From contig JAWKWL010000002.1 in assembly GCA_041397525.1 (NCBI GenBank), positions 310,001 through 374,000 on the forward strand: DNA of 64,000 bases, in the 5' to 3' direction. The notes under the pieces are model-generated. The model was given only the letters and a program-made list of their open reading frames with translations. It did not search any database and was not told the origin of the DNA. The position numbers and the translations under genes are program-made. Below, piece by piece: positions 8,729 to 18,800 of this stretch (the first letter of the stretch is position 1; the number at the start of each line of letters is the position of its first letter). Source of the DNA: BOKV01 sp041397525. GTDB lineage: Bacteria > Pseudomonadota > Alphaproteobacteria > Rhizobiales > Rhizobiaceae.

Positions 8729-9343
8729 ATGGACTTCAAATCGAAATATTTCGACAACATCCGAATCAAGAAGAAGGGCGGCCGCAAGGCCGAGCCTATC
8801 GGCAGCACTTGCCAATGGGACGGCTGCTCGCAGCCCGCAACGCACAAGGCGCCCATGGGCCGCCAGCACGAGGGTCGCTACCTTTCCTTTTGCTTCGAGC
8901 ATGTCAGCGAGTACAACAAGACCTACAATTATTTTTCCGGCCTTGATGATGACTCTGTCGCCCGCTTCCAGAAGGATGCACTCACCGGCCATCGCCCGAC
9001 CTGGACCATGGGGGTCAACAAATGGGGCAATACTGATGCTCCCGGCAGCGGAGCTGACCCTGTGGGTGCCGCTTCCGCCCGCATCAAGGCGCGCATTGCC
9101 GCACGCGGTCGCTCCACTGCCCAGCCCTCCGACCGGGTCCGCCGGCTGAAGACACTGGAGAAAAAGGCGCTCGACGACCTCGGTCTGCCGCATTCGGCAA
9201 CACCACAGGAAATCAGTTCGCGTTACAAGGCGCTTGTCAAACGCCATCATCCCGATGCAAATGGGGGTGACCGCAGCACGGAAGACCGTTTGCGCCAGAT
9301 CATCCAGGCCTACAAGTTCCTCAAACAGGCCGGTTTTTGCTGA
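8729..9343 (+). CDS. J-domain (DnaJ-like) protein
   Basis: A 204-residue cytoplasmic protein with a J domain at its C-terminus rather than its N-terminus. The domain covers about residues 145-204 and carries the diagnostic HPD in LVKRHHPDANGG, preceded by helix II residues SRYKAL. The N-terminal part has CQWDGCSQPATH and a later C/H-containing segment that could bind metal. J proteins stimulate Hsp70 ATPase and deliver clients; the client here is unknown. I start at the ATG at 8729 (MDFKSKYFDNIRIKKKGG); upstream codons would add a stretch without recognisable character. In Rhizobiales this gene commonly lies between bolA and cobS, as here. Confidence 0.88.
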   Translation: MDFKSKYFDNIRIKKKGGRKAEPIGSTCQWDGCSQPATHKAPMGRQHEGRYLSFCFEHVSEYNKTYNYFSGLDDDSVARFQKDALTGHRPTWTMGVNKWGNTDAPGSGADPVGAASARIKARIAARGRSTAQPSDRVRRLKTLEKKALDDLGLPHSATPQEISSRYKALVKRHHPDANGGDRSTEDRLRQIIQAYKFLKQAGFC

Positions 9344-9424
9344 CGACACGCGCCTGTAATCCCGGCTGACTGAAACGCACCGACTGATCCAATGCGGCCT
9401 GGCCGCATCACCGGAGGAATGGGA

Positions 9425-10393
9425 ATGACAGACAATATGCCGGACACCAAGGTCTCCGTCCGGAAGATGTTCAATATCGACACTGACCTGATGGTTCCTG
9501 CCTACTCCCACGGCAGCGAGCATGTTCCCGAAGTTGATGTGGATTATCTCTTTGACCGCGACACAACGCTCGCCATCCTGGCAGGCTTTGCCCACAATCG
9601 CCGGGTCATGGTGTCGGGATATCATGGCACAGGGAAATCCACGCATATCGAACAGGTCGCTGCACGCCTCAATTGGCCTTGCGTGCGTATCAACCTCGAC
9701 AGCCATGTCTCGCGTATCGACCTTGTCGGCAAGGACGCAATTGTCGTCAAGGACGGCATGCAGATTACCGAATTCCGCGACGGTATCCTGCCATGGGCGT
9801 ACCAGCACAACATCGCACTGGTGTTTGATGAATATGACGCCGGTCGCCCGGACGTGATGTTCGTTATCCAGCGCGTGCTTGAATCATCCGGCCGACTCAC
9901 CCTGCTCGACCAGAGCCGCGTGGTTCGTCCGCATCCAGCCTTCCGGCTGTTTGCAACAGCCAACACCGTTGGCCTTGGCGACACCACCGGCCTCTATCAT
10001 GGCACCCAGCAGATCAACCAGGCACAGATGGACCGATGGTCACTGGTGGTCACGCTCAACTATCTTCCGCATGACAATGAGGTTGATATCGTGCTTGCCA
10101 AGGTGAAGAGCTTCAACACCAAGGAAGGCCGCGAAACAATTTCGCGCATGGTTCGTATTGCCGACATGACGCGCAACGCCTTCATCAATGGTGACATTTC
10201 AACCGTGATGAGCCCGCGCACCGTCATCACCTGGGCAGAAAACACCGAGATTTTCGGCGACAGGGGCTTCGCCTTCAAGGTTACCTTCCTCAACAAGTGC
10301 GATGAATTGGAACGTGCAACAGTAGCTGAATTCTACCAGCGCGCCTTCGGGGAGGAAATTACCGATTCTGTTGCCAATCTCGTATTGGCATGA
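9425..10393 (+). CDS. cobS: Aerobic cobaltochelatase subunit CobS
   Basis: CobS is the AAA+ ATPase subunit that, with CobT and CobN, inserts Co2+ into hydrogenobyrinate a,c-diamide in the aerobic cobalamin pathway. Walker A is GYHGTGKSTHIEQ, Walker B is ALVFDEYDAG, and the sensor region ends LFATANTVGLGD. The start at 9425 (MTDNMPDTKVSV) has GGAGGA seven bases upstream; the ATG at 9419 is too close to that ribosome-binding site. The product has 322 residues, near the usual ~330. cobT begins 17 bases after the stop, so the two subunits are co-expressed. cobN is not in this window. Confidence 0.96.
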   Translation: MTDNMPDTKVSVRKMFNIDTDLMVPAYSHGSEHVPEVDVDYLFDRDTTLAILAGFAHNRRVMVSGYHGTGKSTHIEQVAARLNWPCVRINLDSHVSRIDLVGKDAIVVKDGMQITEFRDGILPWAYQHNIALVFDEYDAGRPDVMFVIQRVLESSGRLTLLDQSRVVRPHPAFRLFATANTVGLGDTTGLYHGTQQINQAQMDRWSLVVTLNYLPHDNEVDIVLAKVKSFNTKEGRETISRMVRIADMTRNAFINGDISTVMSPRTVITWAENTEIFGDRGFAFKVTFLNKCDELERATVAEFYQRAFGEEITDSVANLVLA

Positions 10394-10410
10394 TCGGCGG
10401 ATAGACATCC

Positions 10411-12342
10411 ATGAGCGGCTCAGGAAGCAATTCAAAATCGAGATCGGGCAAGCTTCCCGACTACGAGCCGCTGCGTCAGGCAATCGGTAATTGCGTCCGT
10501 GCGATTGCTGCCGACAACACGCTGGAGGTCACGTTTTCCAGCGATCGCCCGGCTCAGACCGGCTCACAGGTGCGATTGCCCGAGATACCCAAGCGACTTA
10601 CCCGTGAGCAACTGGCGATTACGCGTGGCACCGGCGATTCTATGGCACTTCGCCGTGCCTGCCATGACAGTGCCGTTCACGCCAGGCACTTGCCCGTCGG
10701 ACAGAACGCACGCGCGGTCTACAACGCAGTTGAACAGGCCCGTGTCGAAGCCATTGGCGCACGCAACATGGATGGTGTTGCCGGCAACCTCGCCTCCATG
10801 CTCGAAGACAAATATTCCAGGACCAATTATCACAACGCGCTCGATCGCAGCGAAGCGCCGCTTGAAGAAGCGGTTGCGCTGATCGTCCGCGAAAAGCTGA
10901 CGGGCCGCGCTCCGCCCAAGAGTGCCGAGCATTTCGTCGACCTGTGGCGCGGCTTTATCGAGGAGAAGGCTACCGACGCCATCGCAAGGCTGGATGCCGA
11001 TCTCTCGGACCAGACCGCCTTTGCCAAATCCGTCCGCAACCTCATTGCCGCGCTCGACATGGGCGACGAACTTGGCGAGGACGAACCGGAGGAAACTGAC
11101 GACACCGACGAAAACGACAACCCGCAGGACAACCAGGACGACAGCCAGCGCGAGAACGAGGAATCGACAGGTCAGGACGAAGGTGAGGCGGAGGAAACCG
11201 ATGAGGCTTCCGAAGACCAGCAGCAAGGCGAGATGGAAGCCGCAGAGGCAACCGCCGAGGAATTCTCCGAGGATGACGACCAGGAGGCAGAAACGCCTGG
11301 CGAATCGCATAGACCCGAATTGCCGTTCTCCAGCCTGCCCGCGGACAGCGACTACAAGGTATTCACCGGCGAATTCGATGAAGTCGTCACGGCCGAAGAC
11401 CTGTGCGAGGAAGCAGAACTGGACCGCCTGCGCGCATTCCTCGACAAGCAATTGGCGCATCTGCAAGGCGTCGTTGGCAGGCTTGCAAACCGCCTGCAGC
11501 GCCGCTTGATGGCACAGCAGAACCGCGGCTGGGATTTTGACCTTGAGGAGGGCTATCTCGACACAGCCCGCCTGACACGCATCGTGATTGATCCGATGAC
11601 GCCGCTATCCTTCAAGATGGAGCGTGAAACCGTTTTCCGCGATACGATCGTAACCTTGCTGCTCGACAATTCCGGCTCGATGCGCGGGCGCCCGATTACC
11701 GTTGCTGCCACTTGCGCTGACATTCTGGCCCGCACATTGGAGCGCTGCGGCGTCAAGGTCGAAATCCTCGGCTTCACCACCAAGGCGTGGAAAGGCGGCC
11801 AGGCGCGCGAGAAGTGGCTGCGCGCCAACAAGCCGGCTTCACCTGGACGGCTTAACGACCTGCGCCACATCATCTACAAATCCGCCGACGCGCCATGGCG
11901 TCGCTCACGCCGCAATCTCGGCCTGATGATGCGCGAGGGCCTGTTGAAGGAAAACATCGACGGTGAGGCGCTTCTGTGGGCGCATTCCCGCCTGATGGCA
12001 CGGTCCGAACAAAGACGCATTTTGATGATGATATCCGATGGTGCGCCGGTGGATGATTCGACCCTTTCGGTCAATCCGGGAAACTATCTCGAACGCCATC
12101 TGCGCCATGTCATTGAGGATATCGAAACCTGGTCGCCAGTTGAATTGCTGGCAATCGGCATCGGGCATGATGTTACGCGCTACTACAAGCGTGCAGTCAC
12201 GATTGTCGATGCGGAAGAGCTTGCAGGAGCGATGACCGAACAATTGGCAAGCCTCTTCGATGAAGCAGGAGCCGGAAATGCCAGACGCAGCGCGAGCAGG
12301 CTACAAGGACGCAGGAAGGCACCCCTTGCCAGGGCCGGATAG
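10411..12342 (+). CDS. cobT: Aerobic cobaltochelatase subunit CobT
   Basis: CobT forms the hexameric partner ring of CobS and couples ATP hydrolysis to cobalt insertion by CobN. This 643-residue protein has the expected three parts: an N-terminal helical region, a very acidic linker at about residues 215-305 rich in D, E and Q, and a C-terminal von Willebrand A domain from about 410. The metal-ion-dependent adhesion motif DNSGSMRGRP (DxSxS) lies at about residue 417. Its 3' end overlaps the next frame by 65 bases if that gene starts at 12278. The C-terminal tail (residues ~620-643, basic) is longer than I would expect, so the overlap may be recent. Identification is firm. Confidence 0.95.
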   Translation: MSGSGSNSKSRSGKLPDYEPLRQAIGNCVRAIAADNTLEVTFSSDRPAQTGSQVRLPEIPKRLTREQLAITRGTGDSMALRRACHDSAVHARHLPVGQNARAVYNAVEQARVEAIGARNMDGVAGNLASMLEDKYSRTNYHNALDRSEAPLEEAVALIVREKLTGRAPPKSAEHFVDLWRGFIEEKATDAIARLDADLSDQTAFAKSVRNLIAALDMGDELGEDEPEETDDTDENDNPQDNQDDSQRENEESTGQDEGEAEETDEASEDQQQGEMEAAEATAEEFSEDDDQEAETPGESHRPELPFSSLPADSDYKVFTGEFDEVVTAEDLCEEAELDRLRAFLDKQLAHLQGVVGRLANRLQRRLMAQQNRGWDFDLEEGYLDTARLTRIVIDPMTPLSFKMERETVFRDTIVTLLLDNSGSMRGRPITVAATCADILARTLERCGVKVEILGFTTKAWKGGQAREKWLRANKPASPGRLNDLRHIIYKSADAPWRRSRRNLGLMMREGLLKENIDGEALLWAHSRLMARSEQRRILMMISDGAPVDDSTLSVNPGNYLERHLRHVIEDIETWSPVELLAIGIGHDVTRYYKRAVTIVDAEELAGAMTEQLASLFDEAGAGNARRSASRLQGRRKAPLARAG

Positions 12343-13384
12343 GGCGGCAAAGCACGGAAAGGACTTGCAGCCCTTGCGAGCTGCTTTCTTGTATCTGCCA
12401 ACCTGCATTGCATTCTTCACGACGGTGATCTTCATTGGTATCGGCAGCCTGCCTTCCAGGGCGGACACCCTTGCCATCAACGCAGCGCAGGTGCTCAACT
12501 TCCGGCTCGGCGACAACAAGACAGGCTTTGGCAGGCTCGAATTCACCGGCGGCTTGGTTCTTTCGAGTGATGACAAGGATTTTGGCGGCCTGTCCGGCAT
12601 TCGCTTCATCGACGGCCAGGACCGATTCATGGCAGTAAGCGATGCCGGCCACATTTTCACTGCTTCGATCCGGCGCGACATTCTGGGCGCTCCGGTCGAC
12701 GTGTTCGATGCCAGAAAGGATGCCATTCCCGGCATCGGAGGCTTCCTTTCCGGCCTCAAGCAGGATTCGGATTGCGAAGCCATTGAAATGGCCGGGGACA
12801 GGCTCTGGCTGTCATTCGAGCGCAAGCACAGGATTGATGCCTATGCCCTGTCCAATGGCGTGATTTCGGGCGAACCGAAACCTTTCAACGACCAGATCCG
12901 GAAACTGCGTCTCTCATCCAATCGTGGTCTGGAAGCACTTGCGCTCCTCGACGGTTCAGTTCCAGGAAATGAACGCCTTCTCGCCATCTCGGAGGAAAGC
13001 CTTGATGGCGACGGGAACATGAAGGCATTCACCGTGACAGCCGACGCGATCACACCACTGTCGTTGCTGCGCAAGGATGGTTTCGACGCCACTGATGCCG
13101 TTTCCCTGCCCGGTGGCGACATACTGGTCCTGGAGCGCCGCTACTCGCTCAAGACAGGTCCTGCCATGCGCCTGCGCCGCATTGCAGCCAGCAGCATAAC
13201 AGGTGGGGTAGTGCTTGACGGGGAGACCCTGCTTGAAGCCGATATTACCTTCCGCATCGACAATATGGAAGGATTGGCGGTTCGACAGGACAATGATGGC
13301 AACACCCGAATTACCATCGTGTCCGACGACAATTTTTCGGTGCTGCAATCGACATTGCTGCTGGAGTTCAGGCTGGCAGAGTGA
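12278..13384 (+). CDS. Esterase-like activity of phytase family protein, exported or membrane-anchored
   Basis: A 368-residue protein resembling the family named 'esterase-like activity of phytase' (PF13449), a beta-propeller-like fold of unclear true substrate. The first ~35 residues are polar. A hydrophobic stretch with CIAFFTTVIFIGIGSLPSRA then ends in a possible signal-peptidase site, so the mature domain probably lies in the periplasm. Typical segments are GGLSGIRFIDGQDRFMAVSD, DCEAIEM, and NRGLEALALLDG. I prefer ATG 12278 (GGAG about 7 bases upstream) over ATG 12260; either start lies inside the 3' end of cobT. Rhizobial cobST operons often carry such a gene next. The biochemical role is unknown. 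Confidence 0.8.
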   Translation: MPDAARAGYKDAGRHPLPGPDRAAKHGKDLQPLRAAFLYLPTCIAFFTTVIFIGIGSLPSRADTLAINAAQVLNFRLGDNKTGFGRLEFTGGLVLSSDDKDFGGLSGIRFIDGQDRFMAVSDAGHIFTASIRRDILGAPVDVFDARKDAIPGIGGFLSGLKQDSDCEAIEMAGDRLWLSFERKHRIDAYALSNGVISGEPKPFNDQIRKLRLSSNRGLEALALLDGSVPGNERLLAISEESLDGDGNMKAFTVTADAITPLSLLRKDGFDATDAVSLPGGDILVLERRYSLKTGPAMRLRRIAASSITGGVVLDGETLLEADITFRIDNMEGLAVRQDNDGNTRITIVSDDNFSVLQSTLLLEFRLAE

Positions 13385-13390
13385 TCAGGT

Positions 13391-14020
13391 TCACTGCTGT
13401 GCGGTCAGGGCCCTCTTGCCGAAGAACAGCCGGATGAACGCGCCATAAGGCGCCAGCATTGCAACACCTGTGGCGATCTTGACGCAGAAATCGCCGAACG
13501 CGAGCGATACCCACAAAGGTACCTCACCGCCGAGGAATGGAACTGCAAATCCGAGTGATCCGTCCTCCATGCCGGTCATGGCATCAACAAAGGCAAACCT
13601 CGCAGAGAACGCAATGCCGAAGAAGAGTATCGTATCGAGGATCGAGCCGAGCAGTGTCGAGATCAGGGGCGCCTGCCACCAGCTGCGCTTTCTCAGCTGG
13701 TTGAAAACCGCGGTATCAAGCAATTGCGCGGTCAGGAATGCGGTGCCGGATGCGATGGCTATTCGCGGCGTCGCCAGCATTACCGACAGCACTACCGCAA
13801 CGGCGAAGCCCGCAAACACCGCGAGCCTCGCGGTTGCCGGACCAAAACGCCGGTTCGCCAGATCATTGACAAGGAACGCAACAGGATAGGTGAACGCACC
13901 CCATGTCAGGATGTCCTTCATCCCAAAATACCCGAAGGGATACTGGACGAGGAAATTTGAGGCAGCAACGATGGCTGCCATTGCGATTACGAAAGGGATT
14001 GCGTGCTTGATCCGTTCCAT
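13391..14020 (-). CDS. VUT-family (YhhQ-like) queuosine-precursor transporter
   Basis: A 209-residue inner-membrane protein with about six hydrophobic helices. It carries the VUT/YhhQ signatures WGAFTYPVAFLVNDLANRRFG near the N-terminus and LLGSILDTILFFGIAF in the second half. In E. coli YhhQ imports the deazapurines preQ0 and preQ1 for queuosine tRNA modification; similar use here is inferred from the family. The ATG at 14020 (MERIKHA) is chosen because the extra 14 codons upstream run through the rpmB terminator. The gene converges with the esterase-like gene. I looked for a preQ1 aptamer upstream and saw none. Confidence 0.85.
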   Translation of the reverse strand: MERIKHAIPFVIAMAAIVAASNFLVQYPFGYFGMKDILTWGAFTYPVAFLVNDLANRRFGPATARLAVFAGFAVAVVLSVMLATPRIAIASGTAFLTAQLLDTAVFNQLRKRSWWQAPLISTLLGSILDTILFFGIAFSARFAFVDAMTGMEDGSLGFAVPFLGGEVPLWVSLAFGDFCVKIATGVAMLAPYGAFIRLFFGKRALTAQQ

Positions 14021-14048
14021 TTTTTTACCCTGGGTGATGGCACCAGCG

Positions 14049-14072
14049 AAAAGGACGCCCATTCAGGCGTCC
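14049..14072 (-). terminator. Rho-independent terminator of rpmB
   Basis: On the minus strand, after the rpmB stop, GGACGCC pairs perfectly with GGCGTCC (7 bp, 6-base loop) and is followed by TTTTC. This is a standard intrinsic terminator placed 26 bases after rpmB. It separates rpmB from the transporter gene that follows on the same strand. Confidence 0.8.
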
Positions 14073-14098
14073 CGATGAATTCCGTACGCCTGCGCGGA

Positions 14099-14392
14099 TT
14101 ACGCAGCGGCGGCAGCAATCTTCTTGGCTATCTGGCGCTTGAGCAGAATGGCGCGTGGCGACAACTCGCCGTCACGGGCTGCACCAAGAAATGCGTCAAG
14201 TCCACCGCGATGTTCGACCGAGCGAAGCGCATTGGCGCTGATACGCATGCGGACGCGCTGGTTGAGCGCATCGCTCATCAACGTCACATTGACGAGATTG
14301 GGGAGGAAACGGCGACGCGTCTTGTTGTTCGCGTGGCTGACATTGTTTCCGTACATCACTGCCTTGCCGGTCAGTTCGCAACGCCTGGACAT
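14099..14392 (-). CDS. rpmB: 50S ribosomal protein L28
   Basis: L28 is a small basic protein of the large ribosomal subunit. The 97-residue sequence starts MSRRCELTGKAVMYGNNVSH and has the typical NKTRRRFLPNL segment and a lysine-rich, alanine-rich tail. Rhizobial L28 is longer than the E. coli protein (78 aa), as here. Translation starts at 14392 with GAGG about nine bases upstream. It has its own consensus promoter at 14527-14555 and an intrinsic terminator at 14049-14072, so it is a single-gene transcript. Confidence 0.97.
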   Translation of the reverse strand: MSRRCELTGKAVMYGNNVSHANNKTRRRFLPNLVNVTLMSDALNQRVRMRISANALRSVEHRGGLDAFLGAARDGELSPRAILLKRQIAKKIAAAAA

Positions 14393-14744
14393 GATAAATA
14401 CCTCAATTCCGGTTACATTCCGCGGAGAATAGGAGCGATACTGCCAACACGGCGGCAGGGTTGCAGCGCGGCACCAAACCGGCACAAGACCCTTTTTCGG
14501 TCGAAACCCACGGGAAAAGTCGGTTGTCTATAGTGACACGGCGTTCCCGCGTCAAGCAAAAGCTCATGCTCGCTTGCCACGACCTCGGACCGGCAAACCG
14601 CGTTTGCGTCCCGGTTCAGCTTGCATTCATACAGGCCGGTTAAATTGCCACCACAAAATGGTGTCGTGATGTGCAGTGTCAGGTTTTCACCCGGCAATCT
14701 GTCACGGCCAAACAAGAAACGACAAGATACAGGAGACTGGAACA
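14393..14744. other. Divergent intergenic region rpmB / DUF3108
   Basis: This 352-base stretch holds no convincing gene. It contains the rpmB promoter on the minus strand (14527-14555), an rpmB leader of roughly 130 bases, and the ribosome-binding site AGGAGA at 14731-14736 for the DUF3108 gene. I saw no clear promoter for the plus-strand gene. Confidence 0.7.
14527..14555 (-). promoter_or_regulatory. Sigma-70 type promoter for rpmB
   Basis: On the minus strand TTGACG (14555-14550) and TATAGA (14532-14527) are separated by exactly 17 bases. The match to the housekeeping consensus is close. It lies about 135 bases upstream of the rpmB start and points at it. Confidence 0.75.
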
Positions 14745-15563
14745 ATGAAAGATACAGGATTGCGGTTCACCTGCCTGCTTGCGCTTTTGGCCTCTCTCGG
14801 GCCGACCAATTCCTCGCGTGCCGAACAAATACAGCAGAACACGGTTCTTTCTGTTCGCTTTTCGGGGATTCCCGTTGGCACGGCGAATTTCAATATTCAG
14901 TTGAATGGCCAGCACTATGAGGTGAATGCCAACGGCAAGACCGCCGGAATCGTGGACATGTTTGCGCCTGGCAGCGGCGAGGCAAAGAGCGAGGGAGCGG
15001 TGAAGCCTGACACCATCCTGACCTCAACCAACCAGGTGGTGTTTTCCGGTAAGGACGAGAAGGCAACCCTGGACATGACATTTGTCGATGGTGCAGTCGA
15101 AAAGGTTGCGCTCAAGACAAACAAGCCCAAGGACAAGTCCGGCCCGAAATGGGTCCCGGTCAAACCCGAAGATCTCAAGGCTGTCATCGACCCCGCAAGC
15201 ACACTCGTCATCCCGGTACCGATAGGGGAAGCCAATGACGGCCGAAAGGTCTGCAACCGCACGCTCAATATCTACGATGGCGACGCCCGCTACAACATGG
15301 CTTTGACTTACAAGCGCACCCAGCCGGTCAAAACAGACGGATATCGCGGTTATGCCTATGTCTGCAAATTGAAATACATTCCGATAGCAGGGCACAAAAC
15401 CGGTCAGAAGAACATCAAATACATGGCCGCCAACGAAGGTATGGAATTGTGGCTTGCGCCCATCGCAAAACGTCCGGTTTTCACCGTCATTCGGGTTGAA
15501 GTGCCAACCTGGCTTGGCCAGGTTACCGCCTTGCCGGTGAAATTCGTTTCAAGCATCCAGTAA
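14745..15563 (+). CDS. DUF3108 domain protein, exported
   Basis: A 272-residue protein with a cleavable-looking signal peptide (MKDTGLRFTCLLALLASLGP, then a polar stretch ending SRA). The rest matches the DUF3108 layout: an N-terminal beta-rich segment VRFSGIPVGTANFNIQLNG, a middle with NRTLNIYDGDARYNMALTY, and a C-terminal APIAKRPVFTVIRVEVPT. DUF3108 proteins are predicted periplasmic and of unknown function. The start at 14745 is fixed by AGGAGA eight bases upstream. In Rhizobiales this gene is usually found next to rpmB and the Suv3-like helicase, as here. Confidence 0.85.
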   Translation: MKDTGLRFTCLLALLASLGPTNSSRAEQIQQNTVLSVRFSGIPVGTANFNIQLNGQHYEVNANGKTAGIVDMFAPGSGEAKSEGAVKPDTILTSTNQVVFSGKDEKATLDMTFVDGAVEKVALKTNKPKDKSGPKWVPVKPEDLKAVIDPASTLVIPVPIGEANDGRKVCNRTLNIYDGDARYNMALTYKRTQPVKTDGYRGYAYVCKLKYIPIAGHKTGQKNIKYMAANEGMELWLAPIAKRPVFTVIRVEVPTWLGQVTALPVKFVSSIQ

Positions 15564-15592
15564 CAAACCGGTGCAGCAGCACATCAACAAGG

Positions 15593-15619
15593 ATTGGCCG
15601 ACTGGTAACTTCGGCCAAT
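15593..15619. repeat. Perfect 9-bp inverted repeat after the DUF3108 gene
   Basis: ATTGGCCGA and TCGGCCAAT flank a 9-base loop, 30 bases after the DUF3108 stop. No T-run follows on either strand, so it is not a standard intrinsic terminator. A second, weaker hairpin (CCGTTTG...CAAACGG, 15670-15691) follows before the helicase gene. Confidence 0.45.
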
Positions 15620-15803
15620 TCGCATTATGTGACAGGCGAACCATGGAGATGATCCAGCCTGACACTGGTCCGTTTGGCCAAGAACAAACGGCGGATGGAT
15701 CCGATCCGGAGTTGGGGGGCATGTGGATGATGCCCCATGGAACAGGTTCCCGCCCCGTGCAGAACCCTCGACAAACTGAAACCCGCCGGAACCCTTCACC
15801 CTG

Positions 15804-18800
15804 ATGATTTCCAGCATGGCAAAAAACCCGCAGGCAAGCGGTCGAGGTGTACTTGCGGTGCTGGGCCCGACCAATACCGGGAAGACGCATCTTGCCATCG
15901 ACCGTATGGTTGCGCACGAAACCGGCCTGATCGGCTTGCCGCTTCGTCTGCTTGCCCGCGAAGTTTACGAACGCGTAGCGGCGCGTGTTGGAGCCGGCAA
16001 TGTCGCGCTGGTTACCGGCGAAGAGAAGATCAACAATACCGGCAAGGCCCGCTTCCAGGTTTGCACGGTCGAGGCAATGCCCGATGAAACCCGCGCCGAC
16101 TTCGTGGCAATCGACGAAGTTCAGCTGGCCGCAGACCTTGAGCGCGGACATGTCTTCACGGATCGCATCCTGAACTTGCGGGGTCGCCACGAAACCATGC
16201 TCTTGGGCGCAGCTACGGTTCACAGGCTGCTGCAGGATTTGTTGCCGGGAATTTCCGTTGTCACCCGGCCGAGAATGTCCATGCTCACCTGGGCAGGACA
16301 GAAGAAGATTACCCGACTGCCATCACGAAGCGCCATCGTCGCCTTTTCCGCGGATGAGGTCTATGCGATTGCCGAATTGATCCGCCGCCAACGCGGTGGT
16401 GCGGCCGTTGTGCTCGGCTCGCTTTCGCCGCGCACCCGCAATGCCCAGGTGGAACTCTACCAGTCCGGCGATGTCGATTTTCTGGTCGCCACGGATGCGA
16501 TCGGCATGGGGCTAAACCTTGATCTCGACCATGTAGCCTTTGCCCAGGATCGCAAATTCGATGGTTATAGCCATCGTCGGCTGACTCCTGCCGAAATGGG
16601 CCAGATTGCCGGACGCGCCGGGCGCCATGTCCGCAACGGTACTTTTGGTGTTACCGGACAGGTCCATCCTTTCGAGGATGAGTTGGTAGAACGCCTCGAA
16701 ACCCATGAATTTGATCCGGTCAAAGTGCTTGTCTGGCGTAACCGCGATCTCTCTTTCGATACACTCTCATCCTTGCGGGAGACGCTCGAGGCGGCATCCG
16801 CAAGCAGGATGCTGATGAAATCACCTCCTTCGGCGGACCTTGTTGCGCTGGAAAACCTCACGCGCATGGAAGACGTGGTGCAAAAATGCACTTCGCCGAC
16901 GAATATCCGGGAACTGTGGGAAGTTTGCCAGATTCCCGATTATCGGCGTATTTCTCCCGGAGAACACGCCGAACTGTTGCGTTCCGTGTTCATGGACTTG
17001 GCCAATGACCGCAAAATCGACGAAAACTGGTTCGCAAATCAGGTCAAGCTGACGGATCGGACCGACGGCGACATGGATGCGCTGTCAGCACGTATTGCAC
17101 ACATCCGCACTTGGACTTATTTGTCGCACCGTCCCGAGTGGATGAAAGACCCAGTACACTGGCAGGAACTCACGCGGGAAATCGAAAACAGGCTCTCCGA
17201 TGCTCTGCATGAAAGCCTGACCAAACGCTTTATTGACCGCAGGACAAGTGTCCTGATGAAACGGCTCAGGGAAAACGCAATGCTTGAAGCAGAAATCAGC
17301 GACTCCGGCGATGTATCGGTGGAGGGTCACCATGTCGGCCAACTGGCGGGATTTCGCTTCACACCTGATACTGCTGCCACAGGCCCTGACGCCAAGGCGG
17401 CGGCAGGCGCTGCGGCCAAGGCATTGGCAGCGGAAATAGAGCGCCGCGCGGCCCGTCTTCATGCCGCACCCAATTCTGACATAGTGCTCGCCTCGGATGG
17501 CGCGCTGCGTTGGTTGGGCGACCCTGTCGCCAAGGTGACAGGAACCACCGATGCCCTCCGCCCGCGCATAGTGCTGCTGGCCGATGAACAATTGACCGGC
17601 GCTGCCCGCGACACGGTCCAGCACCGGTTGGACCGCTGGCTTTCACACCATGTCGCAACGCTGCTGAAACCCTTGGTGGAGATGTCAGCTGACCAGACCC
17701 TTCCCGGCCTGGCGCGTGGCGTGGCCTTCCGCCTTGTCGAGAACCTCGGGGTGGTCGACCGCCGCGAAATCCATTCCGAGATCCAGTCACTCGACCAGGA
17801 CATGCGCGCAGCACTGCGCCGCCACGGCGTGCGCTTTGGCGCCTATCACATATTCGTTCCAGCTTTGCTGAAGCCGGCACCTGCGGCGCTCATCTGCCTG
17901 CTCTGGGGTATCAAGCAGTTGGATACGGAAATGGCCGGACTTGCCGAAGTTCCGCAGATGTCGGCCGCTGGCAGAACCTCTTTTCCGGTGAATCCGGAAA
18001 TCTCGCACGATGTCTACAAGCTGTGTGGTTTTCGCGTTCTCGGCGAAAAGGCGGTTCGTATCGACATACTCGAACGGCTTGCCGATTTCATCCGCCCGGC
18101 ACTTTCATGGAAGCCCCTATCGGACACTCCCGCGCCGGATGGAGCCGTGGATGGTCGCAGTTTCATCGTCACGCCAGCAATGCTGTCGATATTGGGCGCC
18201 ACGCACCAGGACATGGAACTGGTCCTGAAGGGCCTTGGGTACCGTGCGGAAGTGCTGCCCGAAGCCGACATTCTCGCCCGTCTGCCAAAACGCGAGACAG
18301 CTGCCGCACCCGCGACGGAGCCAGCGGCAGAGGTCACTCCAGCCGGGACTGCAGACGAAAAGCCGGCAGGGGAACAAGCCACCGCAACGCCCGATGAGCC
18401 TGAAGTGGCAGCCAAAACCGCCGAAGAGGCAGAAGCCGGTGAAACAGCCGACGTGAAAACAATGACACTTTGGCGCTCGGGCCGCACCGGAAACCAGCAG
18501 CACCGCGACCGACTCAGCAAGAATGCGAATTCCCGTACGCCAGGCGAAGCCAGGCAACATGGACAGGCGAGCAGAGAAAACGCAGGTGGCGACCATCGCA
18601 AGGGTCCATCCCGCCACAGGGACAAGCCGAAGCAAGGCAAACGTCATGGCGGCAGTCAGCGTCCTGACGGAGATCGATCAAGCCAGAATGGCAGGCCAGA
18701 ACGCATCGCAAAACCGGAACGTCCACTCGATCCCGATTCGCCTTTCGCAAAGCTCGCCCAATTGAAAGCCAGCCTGGAAGGGCGCAATGACGGAAACCGC

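Noticed and set aside
9344..9424. Cobalamin riboswitch before cobST
   Set aside because: The gap is only 81 bases and has no B12-box-like sequence.
8687..9808. Minus-strand frame of 373 codons opposite the J-domain protein and cobS
   Set aside because: It spans two genes with clear motifs on the other strand and its translation matches nothing recognisable.
13391..14098. preQ1 riboswitch before the VUT transporter
   Set aside because: The short upstream region is filled by the rpmB terminator and shows no preQ1 aptamer pattern.
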